64,000 bases of DNA, from positions 124,001 through 188,000 of the forward strand of contig NZ_CP130701.1 of assembly GCF_030553075.1 (NCBI RefSeq), read 5' to 3'. The DNA is from Halomonas sp. I5-271120. GTDB lineage: Bacteria > Pseudomonadota > Gammaproteobacteria > Pseudomonadales > Halomonadaceae. Shown here in pieces: positions 1-9,418 of the stretch. The position numbers were made by a program, and so were the translations under genes. Every line of letters starts with the position of its first letter. Within the stretch, counting starts at the first letter, position 1. The notes under the pieces are model-generated. The model saw only the letters and a list, made by a program, of their open reading frames with translations. It did no database searches and was not told where the DNA came from.

Positions 1-487
1 CGTCGATGTCCAGCGTCAGCTGCTCGGGGCGTTCGCCATTCTTCAGCGAGGTCAGACGCCAGACCACCAGCCGCAGCAGGCCTTCGTGCACGGCATCAAT
101 GTTGTCGTTGCGCCCGAGACACGTCAGCAGCCGCGACAGCGTGGCTTGAGATGGTCGATCTTGGGCCAGTGGCGTCATTCCGCGAGCATCGCTGCAGGCC
201 AACTGCCAGAGCGGGTCACGACGCAGCGTGTCGGTATCACTGAGGTCGATCCAGCCCATCGCGCGCTGCAGCACCAGGGTGCGCAGCTGGCTGGCCAGAG
301 AATGACGGATTCGCAGCGGGTGGCGCCGATCGACCAGATTGTCTTCGAGCGCCTCGATCACGCCGCTGTTATCGAGGGCTTCACGCAGCAGCAAGGCGCC
401 GCTGTCGCTGGTGGAGCGCTGGCCGTCGAGCTCAACGCGGATGGACCCGTTGCAGGACGGAATCCAGGGAGATACGCTTTCACCCAT
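1..487 (-). CDS. IS1380-family transposase, N-terminal part (runs off the window)
   Basis: The minus strand reads an uninterrupted frame from an ATG at 485-487 to the window edge (162 codons). It contains the order seen in IS1380-type transposases: an early T-S-D-S-G-A-L-L-L-R-E-A stretch, an R-I-R-H-S-L segment, a D-x-D-x-L-R-R-D-P block, then P-S-Q-A-T-L-S-R-L-L, and L-T-L-D-I-D at the very edge, where the first catalytic Asp of the DDE domain is expected. The enzyme would cut and paste its own element. The rest of the gene and the far end of the element lie outside the window. The start codon lies inside one arm of a hairpin (486-557). Family assignment is from remembered motif order; whether the full gene is intact cannot be judged. 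Confidence 0.75.
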   Translation of the reverse strand, partial: MGESVSPWIPSCNGSIRVELDGQRSTSDSGALLLREALDNSGVIEALEDNLVDRRHPLRIRHSLASQLRTLVLQRAMGWIDLSDTDTLRRDPLWQLACSDARGMTPLAQDRPSQATLSRLLTCLGRNDNIDAVHEGLLRLVVWRLTSLKNGERPEQLTLDID

Positions 488-557
488 AGCGGATGGTCCT
501 CTGGAATCAGGTTCTTGCCGGAACGTTCTGATTTCTCAAGAGAATACCATCCGCTAT
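486..557 (-). promoter_or_regulatory. 12-bp inverted repeat covering the transposase start codon
   Basis: The sequence at 486-497 (ATAGCGGATGGT) is the exact reverse complement of 546-557, with a 48-bp loop. In a minus-strand transcript the downstream arm overlaps the first bases of the transposase ATG. Such hairpins in other insertion sequences form only on transcripts reading in from outside and block transposase translation. That role is inference here. The IS end itself is probably between this hairpin and about 600. Confidence 0.5.
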
Positions 558-619
558 CTTCGTTTTCAGGCCTGCCTCATGAATAAGCCGGGGTCATAAC
601 TTCATGTGAGCGATGCCGA

Positions 620-808
620 TCAAATCGCTTCCTCTGGAGTGGAGCCTTGCTCAATGACCTCCCCCACTAAGGCCACCATGCTCGACACTTGGAGGTTTGC
701 AAGCGACATGGCCGTCCCAATGAACAGTCCATTCACCAGCCTGGCTAAGCATCTCGGCGAACCACCGCGACCGGGGTGGTAGTGGCCAGCCTCGTCGCCC
801 GTGACATA
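620..808 (-). pseudogene. Possible 3' remnant of an unrecognised gene
   Basis: A minus-strand frame of 62 sense codons ends with TGA at 620-622. It reads like a protein C-terminus, with a hydrophobic stretch containing L-V-N-G-L-F-I-G and an acidic end E-V-I-E-Q-G. It has no convincing start codon with a ribosome-binding site, and a stop lies immediately upstream at 809-811. It sits between the IS1380 end and the small membrane protein gene, so it may be the tail of a gene cut by past insertion or rearrangement. I do not recognise the family, and it could be chance. The rest of 560-836 shows nothing else. Confidence 0.2.
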
Positions 809-836
809 TCAGGCATCGCTGATAAATTTCAATAAT

Positions 837-1283
837 TCATTTGGCAGTCAAGTGTAAGAAAAAGGCCAGCGCTGCCAGAAGCAAAGCCGTACTGGCAATT
901 ATAGCCACCGGATAATATAAATTACCTGCCAACTCCAGCTGACTATACTTAATCACCATAATCAACCCCTCAAGCGCCAGCGCAATGCAAACTAGCCCTA
1001 TAAACCGAGGTATGGTCCGTCTTAAGCTTGCGACTGCGCCTTCTTCCTCATCACTGCCCGAATGTTCTCTATTGACAACCAGCGCCAACTCGAAGAGCGC
1101 CAAGGCAATAATTGCCGTATTAACGCTGCTCAAAAAAATCTGCATAAACTCCGCGCCTTCCATAAACCCTTTAGCAACGGACATCAGCAGTGAAACAATA
1201 ATCGCGATAGCCAACCCTAAAAAGATCAGGGCAAATAATTTCGCAAATACCGCCCGAACAAAATAAACCGTTTTATCATTCAT
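837..1283 (-). CDS. Small four-helix membrane protein, function unknown
   Basis: This 148-residue protein starts at M-N-D-K-T-V-Y-F. An ATG six codons further upstream (1301) lies within the IS30 end and is therefore unlikely to be native. Four hydrophobic segments are visible at about residues 15-35, 52-75, 95-115 and 122-145, with a charged, acidic loop (S-D-E-E-E-G) between the second and third. The size and topology resemble PsiE-like or other small four-helix inner-membrane proteins, but I see no diagnostic motif and do not assign a function. Base composition is clearly more AT-rich than the neighbouring housekeeping genes. The IS30 element ends 7 bp upstream of the ATG, so the original leader and promoter have been displaced. 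No good ribosome-binding site remains apart from a weak GGGTG. Confidence 0.6.
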   Translation of the reverse strand: MNDKTVYFVRAVFAKLFALIFLGLAIAIIVSLLMSVAKGFMEGAEFMQIFLSSVNTAIIALALFELALVVNREHSGSDEEEGAVASLRRTIPRFIGLVCIALALEGLIMVIKYSQLELAGNLYYPVAIIASTALLLAALAFFLHLTAK

Positions 1284-1290
1284 CACACCC

Positions 1291-2379
1291 GGCGGTCTCA
1301 AGTTCCAAGCGCAACGCTATTGAAGGGTGCTCGGACCGCCGACGGATTTCTTGAGCACCTCGGCGTAGACTTCCAGTGGGGTTCGCCAGTCCAGTGTCTG
1401 GCGAGGCCGTGTGTTCAGTGAGTCGGCGATCTCGTCGAGCTCTTCCTGGCTGTAGACGGAGAGATCCGTGCCCTTTGGCAGATACTGCCGCAACAGCCCG
1501 TTGGTGTTCTCGTTCGAACCTCGCTGCCAGGGGCTATGCGGGTCAGCGAAGTAGATCGCCGTGCCGGTCTTCTGGGTGATCTCGGCATGTTTCACCATCT
1601 CTCTGCCTTGATCGTAGGTCATGGACAAGCGCAGCGATCGCGGCACCTCGTTTAGCTTGTCGCTGAAGCCAACGGCCGCTGCGGTGGCGGTGGTGCCATC
1701 CACTTTCGCCAGAATCACCAATCGCGTGGTGCGTTCCACCAGCGTACCGACGGCAGAGCGATTGTTGGCACCGATGATGAGATCGCCTTCCCAGTGGCCA
1801 GGCATCAAACGATCTTCGACCTCAGGCGGTCGCGCGTGGATGCTGACCAGATCGGGAATCTGGTTGCGCCGATCCGTGCCACGACTTCGTGGCCGGCGTT
1901 TGCCGTTGCCTTGTCGCAGGCAGGCGATGAGTTCCTTTTTGAGGCTACCGCGGGGCATCACATAGAGCGCGTTGTAGATGGCCTCGTGCGAGACCTGTCG
2001 ACGTGAATCGTTGGGAGACATGCGCTTCAGTGTGCGGGCTATCTGTTGCGGTGACCAGTACGTGCGCAGCAGATGGACCACGACTTCAAACAACTCCCCG
2101 CCGGGGTGCAGCTTGGGACGCCGACGGGGCCGATGGCGTGTCAGGCGAGCCCGGTAGCCTGCGAGGCTGGCATCGTAGCCATTGATGGAGTGGCGAGCGA
2201 TTTCTCGCGACACGGTACTCGGTGCACGGCCCAGATGATGGGCAATAGCTCGGATCGAGTGAGTCGCCCTCATCATCATGATGGCGGCTCGGTCTTCAGC
2301 AGAAAGATGGCGATAGTAGTGGTTCATGGCAACACCGTACCTGATGGGTCACGTGTTGCACTTGGTCATTGAGACCGCC
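1291..2379 (-). mobile_element. IS30-family insertion sequence, apparently complete
   Basis: The element is bounded by imperfect inverted repeats of about 27 bp. The left end begins GGCGGTCTCAAG at 1291, and the right end finishes CATTGAGACCGCC at 2379. About 22 of 27 positions pair, including the outermost nine. One transposase gene fills the interior. CCC flanks both ends and could be a 2-3 bp target duplication, but a nine-C run (2378-2386) makes this ambiguous. The length (about 1.09 kb) is normal for the family. Confidence 0.85.
1317..2327 (-). CDS. IS30-family transposase
   Basis: The 336-residue protein begins with an N-terminal helix-turn-helix region (L-S-A-E-D-R-A-A-I, then R-A-P-S-T-V-S-R-E-I) that binds the element ends. 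It continues into the IS30 DDE core. H-W-E-G-D-L-I-I-G carries the first catalytic Asp, T-Y-D-Q-G-R-E-M the second, and P-W-Q-R-G-S-N-E-N-T-N-G-L-L the catalytic Glu. Length and motif order are those of intact, probably active IS30 transposases, which generate short target duplications. The gene is read toward the small membrane protein gene at 837-1283 and could transcribe into it. Confidence 0.93.
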   Translation of the reverse strand: MNHYYRHLSAEDRAAIMMMRATHSIRAIAHHLGRAPSTVSREIARHSINGYDASLAGYRARLTRHRPRRRPKLHPGGELFEVVVHLLRTYWSPQQIARTLKRMSPNDSRRQVSHEAIYNALYVMPRGSLKKELIACLRQGNGKRRPRSRGTDRRNQIPDLVSIHARPPEVEDRLMPGHWEGDLIIGANNRSAVGTLVERTTRLVILAKVDGTTATAAAVGFSDKLNEVPRSLRLSMTYDQGREMVKHAEITQKTGTAIYFADPHSPWQRGSNENTNGLLRQYLPKGTDLSVYSQEELDEIADSLNTRPRQTLDWRTPLEVYAEVLKKSVGGPSTLQ

Positions 2380-2632
2380 CCCCCCCCTTTGAAAGACACT
2401 TCAGATATTTTGATAAAATACCCAACCCCAGTAATGATAGAGGACATTGTTTTTCACAAGCAATGAACAGCCTAGACCATGTACTACCAATAACACCACA
2501 GACCAATGAATGAGCTATGCTACTCTCAGAGAAATGCGCAGCGCTAGGGTAAAAATGGCACATATACTCATAAAACCATGAAGTATTTATGGCGTATTAC
2601 TGAAGCAATAAGCCATGCAAAGGAGATGCGTC
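2380..2632 (+). promoter_or_regulatory. AT-rich leader of the arginine deiminase operon
   Basis: This 250-bp stretch is markedly AT-richer than its surroundings and contains no convincing gene. It must carry the operon promoter. A single FNR/ANR-like half site (TTGAT at 2410-2414) lacks a matching second half. A short dyad CATTG...CAATG lies near 2444-2465. A strong ribosome-binding site (AAGGAG, 2619-2624) precedes the first gene. No ArgR-type operator could be called with confidence. Confidence 0.4.
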
Positions 2633-4084
2633 ATGAACAACGATGACAGCCAACCAGATGTCGAAGGACATGACCTCGCCTCGAGATTCCCAACCGCCTA
2701 TACCATTCTTTTCGGTCTCATTATTGTTATCGCTGCGCTGACCTGGATTATTCCTGCCGGTCAATATGATCGTGTCATGAATGAAGAGATCGGGCGTGAG
2801 GTGGCGGTGCCCGGCACCTACCAGATAGTCGAGCCACATCCACAAGGATTTGTGGACGTGATGTTGGCCCCCACCGCCGGCTTCTACGACCCGGAGAGCT
2901 ACGCCGCCAACGCCATCGATGTGGCACTTTTTGTGCTGTTCCTGGGGGGATTTCTAGGTGTCATGAATGCGACAGGGGCCATTGACACCGGCATTCGCAG
3001 TGCTATGCGACACCTCAAGGGCCATGAAATATGGATGATTCCTATCCTGATGGTACTTTTTTCTCTGGGCGGCACGACCTATGGCATGGCGGAAGAGACG
3101 CTTGCCTTCTACGCCATCCTGATACCGGTGATACTGGCAGCTGGGTACGATGTCGTCACAGGCGTTGCCATTATCTTGATTGGTGCCGGTATCGGTGTTC
3201 TCGGCTCTACCATCAACCCGTTTGCCACGGTCATTGCGGCCAACGCGGCCAATATTCCATTCACCGATGGCATCGTGCTGCGGTTGATTCTGCTGATTGG
3301 CGGTCTTTTGATCTGTATCGCCTATGTGATGCGCTATGCCTCACGCATCAAGACCGACCCGTCCCGCTCTGTGGTGGCGAAGCAGTGGGATGCACACCGT
3401 AAGCTGTTCCTGAAGCCTCAGGATAGCGAGCTGCAAAGCGCGAAGCTCAGCACCAGCCAGATGATTTCGCTGTCGATCTTTGCGCTGACCTTTGCGGTGA
3501 TGATCTGGGGCGTCGCCTCACAGGGCTGGTGGATGGCGCGAATGGGCGCGCTGTTCTTCGGTTCAGCCATCGTGATCGGCATCATCGCCCGGCTGGGCGA
3601 GAAGAAGTTGACCAGCAGTTTCGTCGACGGTGCACGAGACCTGCTGGGTGTGGCCCTGGTGGTCGGCCTGGCTCGCGGCATCGTGGTGATCATGGAACAG
3701 GGCATGATTGCCGACACCATCCTGCATAGTGCCGAAACCTCACTGGGCGGCCTGCCGGAACTCGCTTTCATCAATCTGATGTTCTGGATCGAAGTGGGCA
3801 TGAGCTTCTTTGTGCCCTCTTCTTCCGGCCTGGCCGTGCTTTCCATGCCGATTCTTGCGCCGCTGGCGGATTTCGCGGATGTCGGCAGGGATCTGGTGGT
3901 CACCGCCTATCAGTCCGCCAATGGCCTGGTGAACCTGATCAACCCCACCTTCGCGGTGGTGGTCGGGGGCCTTGCCATCGGTCGGGTGTCCTATGATCGC
4001 TGGCTCGCCTTTATCTGGCCGCTTTTGCTGATACTGACCCTGTTCATCAGCGTGGTCATCAGTCTTGGCGCCCTGCTTTCATAA
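2633..4084 (+). CDS. YfcC/DcuC-superfamily transporter, probable arginine-ornithine exchanger
   Basis: The chosen start (M-N-N-D-D-S) has AAGGAG at ideal spacing; an ATG six codons earlier overlaps that site. The 483-residue product has about 12 membrane segments, beginning with a T-W-I-I-P-A-G-Q-Y block after the first helix. It also has the G-S-T-I-N-P-F-A-T and [17 protein letters not shown] signatures of the YfcC family in the C4-dicarboxylate-carrier-like superfamily. It is first in an operon with arcA, arcB and arcC, 11 bp before arcA, in the place normally held by the arginine/ornithine antiporter ArcD. The family assignment is from sequence. The substrate (arginine in, ornithine out) is inferred from context. 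It is not homologous to the classic APC-type ArcD. Confidence 0.85.
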   Translation: MNNDDSQPDVEGHDLASRFPTAYTILFGLIIVIAALTWIIPAGQYDRVMNEEIGREVAVPGTYQIVEPHPQGFVDVMLAPTAGFYDPESYAANAIDVALFVLFLGGFLGVMNATGAIDTGIRSAMRHLKGHEIWMIPILMVLFSLGGTTYGMAEETLAFYAILIPVILAAGYDVVTGVAIILIGAGIGVLGSTINPFATVIAANAANIPFTDGIVLRLILLIGGLLICIAYVMRYASRIKTDPSRSVVAKQWDAHRKLFLKPQDSELQSAKLSTSQMISLSIFALTFAVMIWGVASQGWWMARMGALFFGSAIVIGIIARLGEKKLTSSFVDGARDLLGVALVVGLARGIVVIMEQGMIADTILHSAETSLGGLPELAFINLMFWIEVGMSFFVPSSSGLAVLSMPILAPLADFADVGRDLVVTAYQSANGLVNLINPTFAVVVGGLAIGRVSYDRWLAFIWPLLLILTLFISVVISLGALLS

Positions 4085-4095
4085 GGAGTTACCCC

Positions 4096-5325
4096 ATGTC
4101 TGAGGCCACCCTAGGCGTACATTCCGAAACCGGCATCCTGCGCCAAGTCATCGTCTGCCGACCCGGTCTGGCCCATCGGCGGCTGACGCCCTCCAACTGC
4201 GATGCCCTACTGTTTGACGATGTGTTCTGGGTCAAGCAGGCCCAGAAGGACCATGACGTCTTTGCAAGCATCATGAGAACCCGAGGCATCGAGGTACTGG
4301 ACGTCAACGATCTGCTCGCCGACATCCTCGATATCAAGGCAGGCCGCGCCTGGGTGCTGGATCATCGCATCACCTGGAACCACATCGGCGTGGGCATGGT
4401 GTCGGATCTGCGCGCCTGGATGGATGAACTGCCGAGCAAGACGCTGGCAGAGTTTCTGGTCGGCGGGCTGGAAGTGACGGACCTGCCCTTCGATCCGTCG
4501 GGGCTATTCGGCAATCATCTCGGACCTTTCGGCTTTGTACTGCCACCGCTGCCCAATCTCCTGTTCACCCGGGATAACAGCGCCTGGATCTATGGCGGCG
4601 TCACCCTCAACCCAATGTACTGGGCCGCCCGACGGCCCGAAACCCTGCTGATGGCGGCCATCTATACCTTCCACCCAAGGTTTGCCGGCAAGGTGAAAGT
4701 ACATTGGGGAGATCCCTTGGTCGACCATGGCCTTGCCACTCTGGAAGGCGGCGACATCATGCCGGTGGGCAACGGCACGGTGCTGGTGGGCATGGGCGAG
4801 CGTTCATCCCCCCAGGCCATCGGCCAGTTGGCCAAGGCGCTGTTCGACGGTGATCAGGTACATCGGGTGATTGCCTGCCAGCTGCCCAAGTCCCGCTCGG
4901 CCATGCACCTGGATACGGTGTTCACCTGCTGCGGCGGCAATGTGGTGACTACCTTCAAGGAAGTCGCGGATGCTGTGGTCTGTTATGACCTGCGTCCCGG
5001 TGAAGGCGGCAAGACGTTGGCGTTCCATCAGGACCCGCGTCATATCTTTGACCTGGTCGCGGAAATCCTCGGCTACCCGACGCTAGAGATAGTGCCCACC
5101 GGCGGGGATAGCCCGGAAGAGCGGGAGCGGGAGCAGTGGAACGACGGCAATAACGTACTGGCGTTGAGCCCCGGCGTCGTCGTGGGCTATGACCGCAACG
5201 ACGACACCAATGCCGCTCTGGAGGCCGCAGGAATCGAAGTATTGGCGATTCCGGGTGCCGAGCTGGGGCGCGGTCGCGGCGGCGGGCACTGCATGAGCTG
5301 CCCCACGTCCCGCGACCCTGTCTGA
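4096..5325 (+). CDS. arcA: Arginine deiminase
   Basis: This enzyme hydrolyses L-arginine to citrulline and ammonia, the first step of the arginine deiminase pathway. At 409 residues it has the usual length. Recognisable elements include F-T-R-D-N, the [11 protein letters not shown] substrate loop, H-L-D-T-V-F-T, and the C-terminal G-G-G-H-C-M-S-C-P segment with the nucleophilic Cys399. A ribosome-binding site (AAGGAG) lies 7 bp before the ATG. It is followed after 18 bp by arcB. The product is cytoplasmic. The pathway yields ATP from arginine under oxygen or energy limitation and raises local pH through ammonia. No oddities were seen. Confidence 0.96.
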   Translation: MSEATLGVHSETGILRQVIVCRPGLAHRRLTPSNCDALLFDDVFWVKQAQKDHDVFASIMRTRGIEVLDVNDLLADILDIKAGRAWVLDHRITWNHIGVGMVSDLRAWMDELPSKTLAEFLVGGLEVTDLPFDPSGLFGNHLGPFGFVLPPLPNLLFTRDNSAWIYGGVTLNPMYWAARRPETLLMAAIYTFHPRFAGKVKVHWGDPLVDHGLATLEGGDIMPVGNGTVLVGMGERSSPQAIGQLAKALFDGDQVHRVIACQLPKSRSAMHLDTVFTCCGGNVVTTFKEVADAVVCYDLRPGEGGKTLAFHQDPRHIFDLVAEILGYPTLEIVPTGGDSPEEREREQWNDGNNVLALSPGVVVGYDRNDDTNAALEAAGIEVLAIPGAELGRGRGGGHCMSCPTSRDPV

Positions 5326-5343
5326 TCCTCAAGGAGTACCCTC

Positions 5344-6345
5344 ATGGCATTCAACCTCAAGAACCGACATGTGCTGACGCTGCGCGATTTTACGCCGCGG
5401 GAAATCACCTTTCTGCTCAAGCTGTCGGCGGACCTGAAAGCCGCCAAATATGCCGGCACCGAGGTACCGACACTCAAGGGCAAGGACATTGCCCTGATAT
5501 TTGAGAAGGACTCCACCCGCACTCGGGTTGGCTTCGAGGTAGCGGCCTACGATCAGGGCGCCCGCGTCACCTACCTGGGGCCCACCGGCAACCACCTGGG
5601 ACACAAGGAGTCGGTGAAAGACACCGCGCGAGTGTTGGGCCGAGTCTACGATGCCATTGAATATCGCGGCTTTGGGCAGGCCATTGTCGAGGAGCTGGCG
5701 GCCTATGCGGGCGTGCCCGTCTACAACGGGTTGACCAACGAGTTCCACCCCACCCAGATACTCGCGGATTTCCTGACCATGCAGGAGCACGTGGACAAAC
5801 CGCTTCGCGAGGTGGCCTACATGTTCATCGGTGATGCCGCCAACAACATGGGCGACAGCCTGCTGATCGGCGGTGCCAAGATGGGGATGGATGTACGCCT
5901 GTGCGCCCCGCAAGCCTGCTGGCCGACTCAGGCCGTACAGGACGAGGCACAGGCGCTCGCAGCACTGACTGGCGCCCGAATCATGATCTGCGACGATATC
6001 GATACCGCCGTTGCCGGGGTGGATTTTGTCTACACCGATGTCTGGGTCTCCATGGGTGAGCCCAAGGAGAAATGGGCTGAGCGCATCAAGCTGCTGATGC
6101 CCTATCAGGTAAACGCCACTCTGATGGCCAAGGCCGGGAATCCCAGGGTGCGCTTCATGCACTGCCTGCCGGCGTTTCACAACATCGAGACCACCATCGG
6201 CCAGGAGATGCAGGAAAGCTTTGGTATCTCCGCCATGGAAGTGACCGAGGAGGTCTTCGAGAGCCCCGCCTCTATTGTCTTCGATCAGGCCGAGAACCGC
6301 CTGCACACCATCAAGGCGATTCTCGTCGCCACGCTGGGAGGCTAA
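5344..6345 (+). CDS. arcB: Ornithine carbamoyltransferase, catabolic
   Basis: This 333-residue enzyme converts citrulline and phosphate to ornithine and carbamoyl phosphate in the arginine deiminase pathway. It carries the carbamoyl-phosphate site S-T-R-T-R (residues 57-61), H-P-T-Q in the middle, the ornithine-side D-x-W-x-S-M-G loop, and H-C-L-P near the C-terminus. The anabolic ArgF has the same fold and motifs. The catabolic assignment rests on its place between arcA and arcC, with arcC starting 1 bp after its stop codon. The ribosome-binding site AAGGAG precedes the ATG. It is intact and of normal length. Confidence 0.94.
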   Translation: MAFNLKNRHVLTLRDFTPREITFLLKLSADLKAAKYAGTEVPTLKGKDIALIFEKDSTRTRVGFEVAAYDQGARVTYLGPTGNHLGHKESVKDTARVLGRVYDAIEYRGFGQAIVEELAAYAGVPVYNGLTNEFHPTQILADFLTMQEHVDKPLREVAYMFIGDAANNMGDSLLIGGAKMGMDVRLCAPQACWPTQAVQDEAQALAALTGARIMICDDIDTAVAGVDFVYTDVWVSMGEPKEKWAERIKLLMPYQVNATLMAKAGNPRVRFMHCLPAFHNIETTIGQEMQESFGISAMEVTEEVFESPASIVFDQAENRLHTIKAILVATLGG

Positions 6346-6346
6346 A

Positions 6347-7252
6347 ATGCTGGTCGTAGCGGCCTTGGGCGGCAATGCCCTCTTGAAGCGCGGCGAGCCG
6401 CTGACGGCAGCAGCTCAGCGTACTAACGTCACCGTTGCCGCCCGGGCACTTGCCGACATCGTGCAAGCCGGTCACCGCCTGGTGATCACCCATGGCAACG
6501 GCCCCCAGGTGGGCCTATTGGCGTTGCAGGGGGCCGCCTACAAGCCGGACGAGGCCTATCCGCTGGATGTGCTGGGCGCCGAGACCGAGGGCATGATCGG
6601 CTACATGATCGAGCAGGAACTGGAGAACGCGCTCGAGCACGACCGGCCGGTCGCTACCCTGCTGACCCAGGTGGTGGTCGATGCCCATGACCCGGCCTTT
6701 GCCCAGCCCACCAAGTTCGTCGGGCCGGTCTATGAGCAGGCCGAAGCAGAGCGCCGGGCGGCGGCGGCCGGCTGGCAGATTGCCAAGGACGGTGACCAAT
6801 GGCGTCGCGTCGTCGCCTCCCCCAGGCCGCTGGAGATTCCGGATTTACGGGTACTGGAGCTGTTGCTCGCCCAGGATGTGGTGGTGATCTGCACCGGCGG
6901 CGGGGGGATACCGGTCGTGCGCCGAGAGGATGGTAGCCTTCTCGGGGTAGAGGCGGTGATCGACAAGGACGCCGCCAGCGCCCTGCTGGCGCGCCAGCTT
7001 GGTGCGGACGCCCTGCTGCTGCTGACCGATGTAGCGGCCGTCTACCGGGATTTTGGTACTGACGCTGCCGCCCCGCTGCAGGTACTGACGCTTCGCGAAG
7101 CCCAGGCCCTGACCGTACCCGCCGGCTCCATGGGCCCGAAGCTTGCGGCCGCCTGTGACTTCGCCGCCAGCGGAGGCATCAGCGGCATTGGCCGACTTGC
7201 CGATGCCGTCGCCATCCTGAAGGGCACGGCGGGCACTCGGGTGTCAGGGTGA
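6347..7252 (+). CDS. arcC: Carbamate kinase
   Basis: This 301-residue amino-acid-kinase-fold enzyme makes ATP from carbamoyl phosphate and ADP, the energy-yielding last step of the arginine deiminase pathway. Visible motifs are A-L-G-G-N-A-L near the N-terminus, H-G-N-G-P-Q-V-G, C-T-G-G-G-G-I-P-V in the middle, and D-K-D-A-A-S-A-L-L-A. The ATG at 6347 directly follows the arcB stop and has GGAGG within the arcB 3' end. An in-frame extension into arcB is possible but lacks such a site. Its 3' end overlaps the 3' end of the convergent glycosyltransferase gene by 9 bp, so there is no room for a conventional terminator between them. Confidence 0.95.
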   Translation: MLVVAALGGNALLKRGEPLTAAAQRTNVTVAARALADIVQAGHRLVITHGNGPQVGLLALQGAAYKPDEAYPLDVLGAETEGMIGYMIEQELENALEHDRPVATLLTQVVVDAHDPAFAQPTKFVGPVYEQAEAERRAAAAGWQIAKDGDQWRRVVASPRPLEIPDLRVLELLLAQDVVVICTGGGGIPVVRREDGSLLGVEAVIDKDAASALLARQLGADALLLLTDVAAVYRDFGTDAAAPLQVLTLREAQALTVPAGSMGPKLAAACDFAASGGISGIGRLADAVAILKGTAGTRVSG

Positions 7253-8446
7253 CCCGATCGACGGCAGTGCCACCTCTTCCTTAGGTGCCAGCTGCGACTG
7301 ATAGCATTCGAGCAGCGCAGTGGCCTGGGCATCCTCATGCCACCGCCCGGCATAGACCACGGCACGCTGCGCGAGCTCCGAGCTGAGCGCAGGATCTTCC
7401 AGCAGTCGATTCACCGTCGCCGCGAACGCCGACTCGTCGTCCTCGGCGACCAGACAGCCCTCACCGTCGCAAAGCACATCTCGGGTGCCCATCACAGCGG
7501 TCGAGACCACCGGTGTGGCCAACGCCATCGCCTCCAGCAACACCAGGCCCTGTGTTTCGGTGCGCGAGGCGAACACGAAGACGTCGGCCGCCCGATACAA
7601 CGCCTGCAGCTCGCCGTCACGCGCGAGATAGCCAACGAAGCGCACCGACGCTTCCACACCCGCGGCTCGAGCCTGGCGCGCCAGCGCCTGGCGAGCCGGC
7701 CCTTCTCCCGCGACTACCAGCGTGGCATGAGGATGGCAGGCCAGGACCCGGGGCAGCATCTCGATCAGGAAAGCGATGTTCTTCTCATGGGCCGCCCGGC
7801 CGACGAACAGCAAAAGCGGCGCTTCGGCATCAATGTCGAAGCCTCGGCGGGTATCGGCGGCGCTCACTTGACCCTCGCCACCAGCCGCGAACGCCTCCAG
7901 CGGCAGCCCGGTCGCTACCACCGAAATCGGCCGCGAGACGCCGTAGCGCACAAGCGCCTCGCGCATTGGCGTCGAGGGCGAAATCAGCGCCGCCACGGTC
8001 TGGCACTGCCGCACCGCCACTCGCCGCGCCGCGAAGCGCAGAAGGCTCGCGGGCAGCCAGGTGAGGTAGTGATGCAGGTATTCCTCGAACAGGGTATGAC
8101 AGGTCTCGAAGACCGGCAGCCCAAGCCGAGCACCCAGCGCTCGGCCCGCATAGTGGGCCACGAAAGGCGTGTGTACATGGATCAGATCGAAGCCTTGCGC
8201 GGCTAACTCCGGGGCCAGGGCAAGGATGCGCCTGTAGTGCATCATCCGATCTTCGGGATCAGTGAGCACGCCTCGGGAATGGATGCGACGAATGCCCGGA
8301 TCGTCTTCATGCCCTACTGGGTAGGCCGGGCAGATCAGCGTCACCGAATGGCCGAGGCGGGTCAGCGCCCGCCGAAAGCTCTCGATCGAGGTGGATACAC
8401 CATTGACCCGCGGGAAGTACACATCCGAGATCATCAGAATTTTCAT
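7244..8446 (-). CDS. Family 4 glycosyltransferase (GT-B fold)
   Basis: The preferred start gives a 400-residue protein beginning M-K-I-L-M-I-S-D-V-Y-F-P-R-V-N-G-V-S-T, the typical N-terminus of GT4 enzymes. A longer frame to 8503 adds a non-family-like prefix. The N-terminal acceptor domain contains H-V-H-T-P-F and the C-terminal nucleotide-sugar domain contains V-G-R-A-A-H-E-K-N and a conserved E-x7-E element (T-E-T-Q-G-L-V-L-L-E-A). Such enzymes transfer sugars to lipids or polysaccharides; close relatives include diacylglycerol and phosphatidylinositol mannosyl- or glucosyltransferases. The substrate cannot be read from the sequence. The gene stands alone between two differently functioning genes and converges on arcC. 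Confidence 0.85.
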   Translation of the reverse strand: MKILMISDVYFPRVNGVSTSIESFRRALTRLGHSVTLICPAYPVGHEDDPGIRRIHSRGVLTDPEDRMMHYRRILALAPELAAQGFDLIHVHTPFVAHYAGRALGARLGLPVFETCHTLFEEYLHHYLTWLPASLLRFAARRVAVRQCQTVAALISPSTPMREALVRYGVSRPISVVATGLPLEAFAAGGEGQVSAADTRRGFDIDAEAPLLLFVGRAAHEKNIAFLIEMLPRVLACHPHATLVVAGEGPARQALARQARAAGVEASVRFVGYLARDGELQALYRAADVFVFASRTETQGLVLLEAMALATPVVSTAVMGTRDVLCDGEGCLVAEDDESAFAATVNRLLEDPALSSELAQRAVVYAGRWHEDAQATALLECYQSQLAPKEEVALPSIGSP

Positions 8447-8542
8447 TCGGCGCCAGGCTCTTGTGGAATGCAATGAGGCAATGCGTCCCAACAGGCTAGC
8501 CAAGCGCAGTGACCGGGATGTGACGGCCAGGCGCGAGCAGAC

Positions 8543-9418
8543 TCAAGACGCCGGCCGGCGCTTAAGGCTGGTACGGCGCTCGTGATAGGCGATCGCCAGG
8601 CCGCTGGCAATGATGATAAAGGTGCCGATATACACCCACAGATCGGGCATTTCACCCCAGAACCACCAGCCCAGGAGTACCGCCCAGACCATGCCGGTGT
8701 AGTCGAAGGGAGCGGCCAATGCCGCTGGCGCATGGCGAAAAGCCAGCGTAATGCAGGCCATGGCGCCGATGCCGAAGACACCGGCCCCCAGAAACCCCAG
8801 CCAGTGCAGCGGCCACGGCGCCTGCCATACCCAGGGCAGCATGGCGCCGGTGACCACCAACGGCACCAGCGTCACATAGAAGACCATCGCCCACAGGTAT
8901 TCGCGTACCCCGTAGCGCCGCGCAGTGATCATCACCAGTGCATAGAAGAGCGCGGCGCCGACCACGACCAGGGCGCCGAGCTGGAACCCCTCTGCGCCTG
9001 GGCGCACCACCACCAGCACGCCACAGAAACCGACCACGGCGGCAATCAGCGGCAGTCGCTCGACCCGCTCGCCCAGCAGAGGCACCGAGAGCAGCGTCAC
9101 GAACATCGGCGCGGCGAAAGCGATCGCCGTGGTTTCCGCCAGCGGCAGCACCGTCAGGCCGAACACGAAGCAAAGCATGGTGCCGGTCGCCAGCAGGCCA
9201 CGCACCAGATGCACGCCGGGACGCTTGGTCGATAGCTTACGCAGACCGCCGTTAAAGTGCGCGATAAGGGCGATCAGCGGCAGCGACACCAGCGTCCGAA
9301 AGAAGATGATCTGGATCGGCGAATGCACGTCACCCAGCCACTTGGAAATCGCATCGCCTACCGAGAGGCAGAACACCCCGGCACACATCCACAGAATGCC
9401 TTTCTGCGATGACGACAT
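8543..9418 (-). CDS. DMT-superfamily EamA permease
   Basis: The 291-residue product has about ten hydrophobic helices arranged as two EamA repeats, as in RhaT/YdcZ-like drug/metabolite transporters. The first half starts at S-S-S-Q-K-G-I-L-W-M, and the second repeat begins around residue 150. I chose the ATG at 9418 because GGGGAAGAGG precedes it; an ATG 11 codons upstream lacks this. Members export amino acids, metabolites or polyamines, and the substrate is not predictable here. It lies 97 bp upstream of the glycosyltransferase on the same strand and could share transcription with it. A short basic tail follows the last helix. Confidence 0.85.
   Translation of the reverse strand: MSSSQKGILWMCAGVFCLSVGDAISKWLGDVHSPIQIIFFRTLVSLPLIALIAHFNGGLRKLSTKRPGVHLVRGLLATGTMLCFVFGLTVLPLAETTAIAFAAPMFVTLLSVPLLGERVERLPLIAAVVGFCGVLVVVRPGAEGFQLGALVVVGAALFYALVMITARRYGVREYLWAMVFYVTLVPLVVTGAMLPWVWQAPWPLHWLGFLGAGVFGIGAMACITLAFRHAPAALAAPFDYTGMVWAVLLGWWFWGEMPDLWVYIGTFIIIASGLAIAYHERRTSLKRRPAS

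Noticed and set aside
2410..2425. FNR/ANR box in the arc operon leader
   Set aside because: Only the left half (TTGAT) matches; the second half reads TACCC instead of ATCAA.
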